A DNA stretch of 5,828 nucleotides, taken from JAAZMX01 sp035388025 (lineage in GTDB: Bacteria > Patescibacteriota > Patescibacteriia > UBA2196 > GWA2-42-15). Below, piece after piece: positions 1 through 5,457 of this stretch. The notes under the pieces are model-generated. The model was given only the letters and a program-made list of their open reading frames with translations, had not been told where the DNA came from and did no database searches. The first letter of the stretch is position 1; each line of letters starts with the position of its first letter. Location: the NCBI GenBank assembly GCA_035388025.1, contig DAOOPA010000051.1, positions 1 through 5,828 on the forward strand, read 5' to 3'. Both the position numbers and the translations under genes were made by a program.

Positions 1-57
1 GCTTGCCATATTATCAGCATAAATGTTTATGCTGTTCTAGACAAGCTCCAAAAATAA
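1..57 (+). CDS. Possible C-terminal end of an upstream protein (partial)
   Basis: Frame 1 is open from the window edge to a TAA at 55-57 and reads ACHIISINVYAVLDKLQK, which looks like an amphipathic protein C-terminus. The other two forward frames look less protein-like: one stops within 21 bases, and the other runs to 71 with a Cys-rich, basic, implausible translation. Eighteen codons are too few to name a family. If real, it ends 68 bases before the glycosyltransferase start and shares its strand. It could also simply be intergenic DNA that happens to be open. Confidence 0.35.
   Translation, partial: ACHIISINVYAVLDKLQK
15..34. repeat. Perfect 9-bp inverted repeat with 2-base centre
   Basis: CAGCATAAA (15-23) and TTTATGCTG (26-34) are exact reverse complements around TG. 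As RNA this would fold as an 8-bp stem with a 4-base loop. No T-run follows it, so it is not a standard intrinsic terminator. It lies inside the putative C-terminal codons of the upstream gene. It could be a protein-binding palindrome, an RNA 3'-end stabiliser, or chance. Confidence 0.45.
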
Positions 58-107
58 TTTTAAAATTGTAATTTGTAATTTATTTTGTGCTTTGAATTTG
101 GAGCTTG
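42..107. repeat. 11-bp inverted repeat flanking AT-rich spacer
   Basis: CAAGCTCCAAA (42-52) and TTTGGAGCTTG (97-107) are perfect reverse complements separated by 44 AT-rich bases. The left arm overlaps the putative stop of the upstream reading frame, and the right arm lies 18 bases before the glycosyltransferase start. GCTTG at 1-5 is a further short complement of CAAGC at 42-46. The role is unknown. It may be part of a dispersed intergenic repeat or a miniature element; no transposase is nearby. Confidence 0.55.
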
Positions 108-114
108 GAATTTA
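68..114. repeat. Degenerate heptanucleotide tandem repeat (GNAATTT-like)
   Basis: Two exact copies of GTAATTT occupy 68-74 and 75-81. After a degenerate stretch, three 7-base units follow at 94-114: GAATTTG, GAGCTTG and GAATTTA. The 7-base register is visible although the units have drifted. The tract fills most of the gap before the glycosyltransferase gene. No sigma-70-like promoter stands out within it. Confidence 0.5.
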
Positions 115-125
115 ACACTTAACCC

Positions 126-1193
126 ATGAAAAAAGTATTTATCATTATTGCAACTTGGAACTCGGAAAAATTTCTTTCCGAACTTTTTTGGTCGCTCAAA
201 AATATGGATTATCCCAAGGAAGATTGGCAGTTAGTGGTGGTGGAAAACGGCTCGCAGGACAAGAGTTTGGAGATTCTGAATGATTGGCAGAAAAAAATGT
301 TCAACTTTCCGGCCATTATTCGCAATGAAAAAAATCTCGGCTTTGCCCCGGGCTACAATCAAGGCATTGCTTACGCGCTCAAGCACAATCCGGATTATGT
401 GGTTTTATTGAACGACGATATTGTCGTTGAACCAGACTGGCTGAATGTTATTATCCAAAAAATGGAGCATCACCCCGAAGTCGGCTTGGCCCAGCCCCTG
501 ATTACTCGTTATCCAGAGAAGAATTTGGTCAATAGTTTTGGCAATGCTTTTCATTATCTCGGCTTTGGTTATTCTTTTGGTGACAATTGGCCCATCGGTC
601 AGGTGTTTCAAAAATATGGCCAAAGCGATTACGAACCAGCTTATTTATCCTTTACTGCCGTAGCCATCCGCCGCTCGGTTTTTGAGACTATTGGTCTTTT
701 GGATGAAAAATATTTTGCCTATCACGAGGACTCGGATTTTTGCTTCCGCGCCCGACTGGCCGACTGGCGTCTTCTAGCTGTCAGTAATGCTGTTGTCCAC
801 CACCATTACAAATTTCCCTCCAAGAAAAATAAAGAACGCTATTTCTGGCTAGAAAAAAATCGTCTTTATTTTACCTTGAAATTTTACAAATTGCGCACCC
901 TGATTTTGGCTTTTCCAGCTTGGCTCGCTATGGAATTTGGCCTGATTCTTTTTTCTATCGCGCGCGGTTTCTTCTGTCAACGGCTCAAGGCCTATGGCTG
1001 GCTTTTAATTAATTTGCCGGCTATTATTAAAGCTCGGAACACTATTCAAAAAAATAGAAAATTTACTGACTATCAACTTTTTGATTTTATGACTGGCAAA
1101 ATCGAATTTCAAGAAATCCAAAATCCGCTATTGAAATATCTGGGCAATCCACTATTAAATTTATATTTTAAAATTATCAAAAGATTTGTATGA
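126..1193 (+). CDS. Family 2 glycosyltransferase (GT-A fold)
   Basis: This is an inverting GT2 enzyme that transfers a sugar from a nucleotide-sugar donor, probably to a lipid-linked or cell-surface glycan. The N-terminus (FIIIATWNSEKFL, residues 5-17) is the first beta strand of the family. VVVENGSQDKS (37-47) matches the usual VDNxSxDGS donor loop, with Glu40 in the normal Asp place. LLNDDIVVEPDW (94-105) carries the metal-binding DxD-type motif at Asn96-Asp98. YHEDSDFCFRAR (199-210) is the acceptor and catalytic-base segment typical of rhamnosyltransferase-like members. HHH at 225-227 matches the conserved histidine after that motif. A hydrophobic stretch around 257-280 suggests membrane association. 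At 355 residues the protein is complete and slightly longer than a bare GT2 domain. No Shine-Dalgarno precedes ATG126; the start is chosen because the family strand begins immediately after it. Its stop overlaps the tmk start. Donor and acceptor cannot be told from sequence. Confidence 0.93.
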   Translation: MKKVFIIIATWNSEKFLSELFWSLKNMDYPKEDWQLVVVENGSQDKSLEILNDWQKKMFNFPAIIRNEKNLGFAPGYNQGIAYALKHNPDYVVLLNDDIVVEPDWLNVIIQKMEHHPEVGLAQPLITRYPEKNLVNSFGNAFHYLGFGYSFGDNWPIGQVFQKYGQSDYEPAYLSFTAVAIRRSVFETIGLLDEKYFAYHEDSDFCFRARLADWRLLAVSNAVVHHHYKFPSKKNKERYFWLEKNRLYFTLKFYKLRTLILAFPAWLAMEFGLILFSIARGFFCQRLKAYGWLLINLPAIIKARNTIQKNRKFTDYQLFDFMTGKIEFQEIQNPLLKYLGNPLLNLYFKIIKRFV

Positions 1194-1870
1194 GCGAAAA
1201 AGGTAAACTCATCATCATTGAAGGTATTGATGGCTCGGGCAAGGCCACCCAAACCAAAAAATTAGTCGAACGTCTCCGCCAAGAAGGCGAAAACGTGGAA
1301 ACCTTTTCTTTTCCGCGCCATGGCCAAAAATTTTTTGGTGTTTTGGTTGATCAATATTTAAATAACGAGTTTGGCGATGCGGCCACATTAGACCCACGCG
1401 TTTCCTCGCTCTTTTTTGCCTGTGACCGATGGGAAGCCAAGGCCATGCTGGACAAATGGCTGGAAAGTGGTAAAATAGTAGTATTGGATCGTTATGCCAC
1501 TTCCAATATGGGCCACCAGATCAGCAAGATCAGCGACCCAAAGAAAAGAGACGAAATGCTGGATTGGCTAGTAGAACTGGAGTTCAAAACTTTCAAAATA
1601 CCCGAACCGGACATTGTTATATTCCTAGACGTAAACGTGGACACTGTTACACGCCTGATAGAACAAAGAAGTCTGGCTGGAAAAGAATATATTAAGGGGA
1701 AAAAGGATGGTTTGGAAAACAATTTAGAACACCTGCAAAGAGCGCGTGACACTTACCGTTATTTGGCCAAGCAATTTGATTATTGGCATATAGTAGATTG
1801 CGTCGAAGCTGGTCAACTTCTTCCCATAGAAAAAATTCACGAAAGAATTTGGACAATTATCAAAAAATAG
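1190..1870 (+). CDS. tmk: Thymidylate kinase (dTMP kinase)
   Basis: The cytosolic enzyme phosphorylates dTMP to dTDP with ATP, an essential step toward dTTP. The P-loop is GIDGSGKAT (residues 12-20). FPR at 41-43 and the CDRW motif (78-81) fit the dTMP-binding region. LDRYATSN (99-106) is the family DRYxxS motif. EPDIVIFLDV (139-148) is the strand before the LID. The P-loop lacks the arginine of the yeast/human type, and LID-region basic residues (Arg160, Lys165, Lys169-172) are available instead, as in the E. coli type. The C-terminal part (HLQRARDTYRYLA, 181-193) is the usual helix. The length, 226 residues, is a little above the common 205-215. The start overlaps the glycosyltransferase stop as ATGA, which suggests translational coupling; no separate Shine-Dalgarno is evident. 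The pairing with a glycosyltransferase has no clear metabolic logic and probably reflects operon packing. Confidence 0.96.
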   Translation: MSEKGKLIIIEGIDGSGKATQTKKLVERLRQEGENVETFSFPRHGQKFFGVLVDQYLNNEFGDAATLDPRVSSLFFACDRWEAKAMLDKWLESGKIVVLDRYATSNMGHQISKISDPKKRDEMLDWLVELEFKTFKIPEPDIVIFLDVNVDTVTRLIEQRSLAGKEYIKGKKDGLENNLEHLQRARDTYRYLAKQFDYWHIVDCVEAGQLLPIEKIHERIWTIIKK

Positions 1871-1890
1871 CACTATCATTACTAATAAAT

Positions 1891-1895
1891 GGAGG
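1891..1895 (+). promoter_or_regulatory. Strong Shine-Dalgarno (GGAGG) that decides the start of the small gene
   Basis: GGAGG lies 8 bases before ATG1904, a near-ideal spacing. The in-frame upstream ATG at 1889 overlaps this motif and has no ribosome site of its own, so 1904 is preferred. None of the other five starts in the window has a comparable motif. Confidence 0.85.
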
Positions 1896-1903
1896 ACTTA
1901 AAG

Positions 1904-2161
1904 ATGGGCAAGCAATTGTCTCTTTTCCCAAATTTGGGGTTGTCAGCAGTGGCAAAGAGAGGCCCCAAAGAGACCAATGTTGTTCTTGTTATTCATTATT
2001 CTTGCGGCCACTCTGTGAGACTGAATTACACTCTTACCAGAACAAATGTAGCAAACAAGGTAAAGTCTTGTAGGTGGATAAAAACAGAAAAGGGGCATTT
2101 TTGGTTGAAATCTGAGGCGCCGTGCCTGAAATGTGCATCAGAAAGTGTAGAGGAGATCTAG
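1904..2161 (+). CDS. Small Cys/His-rich protein, putative zinc-binding, function unknown
   Basis: I do not recognise a named family. Starting at ATG1904 the product has 85 residues; starting at ATG1889 would add five residues (MEDLK) but would place the start on top of the Shine-Dalgarno. A CGH motif (Cys34-Gly-His36) follows a beta-like VVLVIHY strand, and a CLKC motif (Cys74, Cys77) follows about 38 residues later. Together they give a C-x-H / C-x2-C set that could hold one zinc ion in a zinc-ribbon or treble-clef fold. Cys56 and His65 are extra candidates. There is no signal peptide or membrane segment, so it is probably cytoplasmic. The N-terminus (MGKQLSLFPNLG) looks unstructured. All four arginines use AGA/AGG, whereas the glycosyltransferase uses CGN for 13 of 15, but the sample is small and tmk and gatB use both types. 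The gene starts 33 bases after tmk and ends 14 bases before a strong terminator. Real coding is supported by the ribosome site, the Cys pattern and the flanking terminator; function is open. Confidence 0.75.
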   Translation: MGKQLSLFPNLGLSAVAKRGPKETNVVLVIHYSCGHSVRLNYTLTRTNVANKVKSCRWIKTEKGHFWLKSEAPCLKCASESVEEI

Positions 2162-2175
2162 GCTCGGGAAAATGG

Positions 2176-2216
2176 GCCCGACCAATCATCAATACGATGG
2201 TCGGGCTTTTATTTTT
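2176..2216 (+). terminator. Intrinsic terminator after the small gene
   Basis: GCCCGACCA (2176-2184) pairs perfectly with TGGTCGGGC (2198-2206), a 9-bp GC-rich stem with a 13-base loop. TTTTATTTTT follows at 2207-2216. This is the clearest terminator in the window and should end transcripts from the glycosyltransferase-tmk-small gene block. An upstream TCGGG at 2164-2168 can compete for the left arm (CCCGA, 2177-2181), which allows an alternative fold. Confidence 0.87.
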
Positions 2217-2246
2217 GGCCCAAATATGTTAAAGTAAATTTACCGT

Positions 2247-2272
2247 TTAACCATCAAAATGGTCAATTTTTT
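2247..2272 (+). other. Short hairpin followed by T6 in the gatB leader
   Basis: ACCAT (2250-2254) and ATGGT (2259-2263) pair around a CAAA loop. After an A/C mismatch, TT (2247-2248) pairs with AA (2265-2266). Six T residues follow at 2267-2272. The form is that of a weak intrinsic terminator or attenuator, ending 11 bases before the gatB start codon. The stem is short and AT-containing, so it may be inactive or only a leader structure. Confidence 0.35.
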
Positions 2273-2283
2273 GATAAATAATT

Positions 2284-3786
2284 ATGGAAAACAAATATAC
2301 TCCCACCATTGGCTTAGAAATCCACGTTCAGCTCAAAACCAGAAGCAAGATGTTTTGTTCCTGTGCCAATACCTCCTGGAAAATCGGTGTGGAAGAACTT
2401 TTACCCAATAGCCACATTTGCCCCGTCTGCACCGGCCAACCGGGTGCTTTGCCGGCCATCAATGCTGAAGCGGTCAAAATGGTGGTCAAGGCCGGCTTGG
2501 CCATGGATTGTGTCATTGCCAAAAACTCCAAATTTGACCGCAAGAATTATTTTTATCCCGACCTGCCCAAAGGCTATCAAATTTCCCAATATGACCAGCC
2601 GCTATGTGCCAATGGCCTTTTGGTCTTTGGCCATAGTCGCGCTGGGATTGAACGAATTCATCTTGAGGAAGACACCGGCCGTCTGATACATGATCAAAGC
2701 GAAACAGAATCATTGATTGACTTGAACCGCGCCGGCATTCCTCTTATGGAACTAGTAACCAGACCAGAAATTCACTCGGCGGCTGAAGCCAAAGAATTTT
2801 GTCAGGCACTGCAAAAAATTCTCCGCCAATTGGATATTTCCGACGCCGATATGGAAAAAAGCCAGATGCGTTGCGAGGTCAATATTTCTTTGAGCGACAC
2901 GCAAAAACTGGGCACCAAAGTAGAAATCAAAAATCTCAATTCTTTCAAGGCTGTAGAGCGTTCTATCGAATATGAAATAATGCGCCAGACAAAATTATTA
3001 TCTAGCAATGAAAAAATAATTCAGGAAACCCGAGGTTGGAACGATCGCGAGCAGATCACCTACAGCCAGAGAAGTAAAGAAGACGCTCACGACTATCGTT
3101 ATTTCCCCGAACCCGACCTGCCGCCGCTCACCCTGACTGACAAAGAAATACAAACATTGAAAAATGAGTTGCCCGAATTGCCCCAAGCCAAAGCTCAGCG
3201 CTTCGTTGAACAATACTCTTTTTCCGTATCTGACGCCAACCTGCTTGTCAATGATAAAAAACTCGCTCATTTTACGGAACAAACTATGAGCGAGCTCCAG
3301 AGTTGGTTGGCCGACCTAGACGAAGTGGGTCTGGAAGACGCTGACCCTTGGGAAAAATATAAAGACAAATTGAGCAAATTAGTAGCCAATTGGCTAATTA
3401 ATAAACTGCCACCCTTCCTAAGCGAAAACGAACAATCCCTGGATGGTGCCCCCTTAACCCCGGAAAATTTTGCTGAGCTTATCACCTTGATCTATAAAAA
3501 CAAAATCAATTCTAAAAGCGCCAATGATATTTTGGGTCTGATGGTCAAGAACGGGGGAGACCCCAGTAGTATTTTGGCCGATCAAGGCTTACGCCTCTTG
3601 GAAAACATCGGCGATATCTCTCCCTTGGTTGATAAAATTATTGCCGACAACCCCAGTCAGGTGGAACAATTCAAAAAAGGCAAGACCACCCTGATTCAAT
3701 TTTTTATCGGCCAGCTCATGAGAGAGACCAAGGGCCAGGCCAACCCCCGGATGGCTGAAGACTTATTTTTACAAAAATTATCCTAA
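2284..3786 (+). CDS. gatB: Aspartyl/glutamyl-tRNA(Asn/Gln) amidotransferase subunit B
   Basis: GatB is the tRNA-binding and kinase subunit of the cytosolic GatCAB complex. It activates the side chain of misacylated Glu-tRNA(Gln) or Asp-tRNA(Asn) with ATP, and ammonia from GatA completes the amidation. GLEIHVQLKTRSKMFC (10-25) is the family N-terminus. CxC (Cys25, Cys27) plus CPVC (Cys46-Cys49) form the four-Cys set found in zinc-containing members and absent from the Bacillus type. KFDRKNYFYPDLPKGYQIS (83-101), HLEEDTGRL (126-134), MRCEVNISL (195-203), KNLNSF (216-221) and DYRYFPEPDLPPL (270-282) are core cradle-domain motifs. The C-terminal helical/YqeY-like domain covers about 355-500 and includes GQANPRM (484-490). 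At 500 residues it is about 25 longer than Bacillus GatB, with the extra length near 340-367. gatA and gatC are not in the window. No Shine-Dalgarno is seen; the start is fixed by the conserved N-terminus. Confidence 0.97.
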   Translation: MENKYTPTIGLEIHVQLKTRSKMFCSCANTSWKIGVEELLPNSHICPVCTGQPGALPAINAEAVKMVVKAGLAMDCVIAKNSKFDRKNYFYPDLPKGYQISQYDQPLCANGLLVFGHSRAGIERIHLEEDTGRLIHDQSETESLIDLNRAGIPLMELVTRPEIHSAAEAKEFCQALQKILRQLDISDADMEKSQMRCEVNISLSDTQKLGTKVEIKNLNSFKAVERSIEYEIMRQTKLLSSNEKIIQETRGWNDREQITYSQRSKEDAHDYRYFPEPDLPPLTLTDKEIQTLKNELPELPQAKAQRFVEQYSFSVSDANLLVNDKKLAHFTEQTMSELQSWLADLDEVGLEDADPWEKYKDKLSKLVANWLINKLPPFLSENEQSLDGAPLTPENFAELITLIYKNKINSKSANDILGLMVKNGGDPSSILADQGLRLLENIGDISPLVDKIIADNPSQVEQFKKGKTTLIQFFIGQLMRETKGQANPRMAEDLFLQKLS

Positions 3787-3811
3787 AACAATTTAAATAA
3801 AATCAATCCGT

Positions 3812-5455
3812 ATGAAGAAAAAAATAGTTATTCCAGTTTCTGTCGTCGTTGTTCTAGCTCTTGGTTATTTTTTATTCCGGCCCAAAACTCCGGTTATTCA
3901 ATATACCACTGCTCAAGCAGAAATTGGTTCAATTACGCAAACAGTTGATGCGACCGGTTCGGTTTCTTCGGCTGAAGATATCGGCCTTAATTTTAAGTCA
4001 AATGGCAAGTTGGCCAGTCTGAAAATTAAAATCGGCGATCAAGTCAAGTCCGGGGAAATTTTGGCCGCGCTTGATACCACTGCCCTGAATAGCCAAGTCA
4101 AAAACGCCCAAAGCGCTCTCGCTGAAGCCGAAGCAAATCTGGAAAAATTATTAGCTGGCGCCACGGCCGAAGATGTCCGCATTTCTGAATTAAACGTAGA
4201 ACAAAAAAAACAAGAGTTATCCACGGCTGAAAATAATTTGGCCAACCTCAAGCTTAATCGCGATACGGAAGTCAATAATCTAAAAAATACCACTTTGGTT
4301 ACCCTCAATAACCAACTAATCGTAGCTGAACACGCGCTCAAGACAGGAGAAGATACCCTAGAGAACGATGACGCCAGTGAGACCTTGGGTATTCTGAACA
4401 TTGTTACTATTAATAATTCAGCAGTCAGTAAAGCCGCGTCCAAAGCCAGCTTGCTCGCCGCCCAAAGTCAATCCCAAACACTCACTGTTGGCTCAACCGA
4501 TGCCGAAATTTCTGCCGCCATCAGCGCTGGCTATAACTGCCTTGATGATCTGCGTCAATACCTCTCCGACTGTTTTTCCGTTTTAAAAGCCACCATTTCC
4601 AGCTCTAAACTTACTCAAGCCGAGTTAGACGCGTTGATTAATACCATCCAAACGCAACAAAATTATATTTCTACTGCCAAAACATCGCTTCAGAGCGCCC
4701 AGTCAAACTGGACAAACAAAGATGTTTATTACGCCGATCAATTAAGCCGAGCTGAAAACTCCATTGTTTCCGCCCAAAACAATCTAAAATTGGCCGAGGC
4801 GCAATTGGCGCTCAAAAAAGCCAAACCTCAATCCTACGATCTAAAATCAGCCGAAGCGGCTGTTTCCCGGGCTAAGGCCGGTTTGCTTCTGGCCGAGGCC
4901 AATCTCAGCGATGTTGTCATTAAAGCGCCTGTCGATGGATTAGTTACCGAAATCAACAATAAAATCGGCGAACAAAATTCTTTAACTGAACCGGTTATCA
5001 AAATGATTGGTGACTCCAAATTAGAAATCGAAGCTGATATCCCCGAATCGGATGTCGTCAAAATAAAAATAGGCCAAACGGCTGAAATCACTCTGGATTC
5101 CTTTGGCGATGAAACTATTTTTCAGGGCGTCATCACTTTTATCAATCCTGCGGAAAAAACCATTCAAGATGTCGTTTATTACCAAGTCAAAATTCAATTT
5201 AATGAAAACATTGAGGCCGTCAAACCAGGCATGACCGCTAATTTAAATATTAAAACCAATCAAGTTGACAATGCCATTCGGGTGCCGATTAGGGCCGTCA
5301 AACAAAAAAACGGTGAAAAATATGTGGAAGTTTTGGCCAATGGCCAGCCGCAAGAAAAAACCGTTGTCACCGGTATTCGCGGTGATGAGTATATTGAAAT
5401 TATCTCCGGCCTTACTGCTGGCGAAGAAGTAATTACTTTTACTAAGACAAAATAA
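3812..5455 (+). CDS. HlyD/MacA-like membrane-anchored efflux adaptor
   Basis: This is a membrane-fusion (periplasmic adaptor) family protein, likely partner of the ABC ATPase that follows. A short basic start and a single hydrophobic segment (residues 5-22) anchor it, with the rest outside the cytoplasm. The first lipoyl-like half spans about 38-92 (GSITQTVDATGSV; IKIGDQVKSGEILAALD). The second half is at about 365-402 (DVVIKAPVDGLVTEI). Coiled-coil arms rich in Ala, Glu and Leu lie at about 92-155 and 305-365. Between them is an extra, mostly helical region (about 155-300) that holds the only two cysteines (Cys243, Cys254). The beta-barrel (403-480) contains KPGMTANLNI (471-480), and a membrane-proximal domain closes the protein (NAIRVPIRAV, 487-496; GLTAGEEVI, 533-541). 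At 547 residues it is much longer than E. coli MacA (about 371). It starts 25 bases after gatB with no intervening terminator and no Shine-Dalgarno. The substrate is unknown. Confidence 0.93.
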   Translation: MKKKIVIPVSVVVVLALGYFLFRPKTPVIQYTTAQAEIGSITQTVDATGSVSSAEDIGLNFKSNGKLASLKIKIGDQVKSGEILAALDTTALNSQVKNAQSALAEAEANLEKLLAGATAEDVRISELNVEQKKQELSTAENNLANLKLNRDTEVNNLKNTTLVTLNNQLIVAEHALKTGEDTLENDDASETLGILNIVTINNSAVSKAASKASLLAAQSQSQTLTVGSTDAEISAAISAGYNCLDDLRQYLSDCFSVLKATISSSKLTQAELDALINTIQTQQNYISTAKTSLQSAQSNWTNKDVYYADQLSRAENSIVSAQNNLKLAEAQLALKKAKPQSYDLKSAEAAVSRAKAGLLLAEANLSDVVIKAPVDGLVTEINNKIGEQNSLTEPVIKMIGDSKLEIEADIPESDVVKIKIGQTAEITLDSFGDETIFQGVITFINPAEKTIQDVVYYQVKIQFNENIEAVKPGMTANLNIKTNQVDNAIRVPIRAVKQKNGEKYVEVLANGQPQEKTVVTGIRGDEYIEIISGLTAGEEVITFTKTK

Positions 5456-5457
5456 TT

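Noticed and set aside
126..1193. Possible recoding of TGA (Gracilibacteria-type code)
   Set aside because: The glycosyltransferase ends properly at TGA exactly where tmk starts, and no other called gene contains an in-frame TGA, so the standard bacterial code fits.
1849..1879. Possible promoter before the small gene: TTGGAC (1849-1854) and TATCAT (1874-1879)
   Set aside because: The spacer is 19 bases, both hexamers are imperfect, and the region is AT-rich so such matches are expected by chance.
1783..2073. Open frame spanning the tmk end and the start of the small gene
   Set aside because: It overlaps tmk and the better-supported small gene, has no ribosome site, and its translation lacks any recognisable motif.
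2203..2221. Further pairing GGGC (2203-2206) with GCCC (2218-2221) extending the hairpin switch
   Set aside because: Only four base pairs across the T-run of the terminator; too weak to support a fourth switch segment.
2215..2283. Promoter for gatB (for example TATGTT at 2225-2230, or TTTACC at 2239-2244 as a -35)
   Set aside because: A promoter is expected after the strong terminator, but no pair of hexamers with 16-18 base spacing could be supported.
4039..4443. 134-codon minus-strand open frame within the adaptor gene
   Set aside because: It is antisense to a well-supported coding region; its Ser/Leu/Ala-rich translation is the expected mirror of Ala/Glu/Lys-rich coiled-coil codons.
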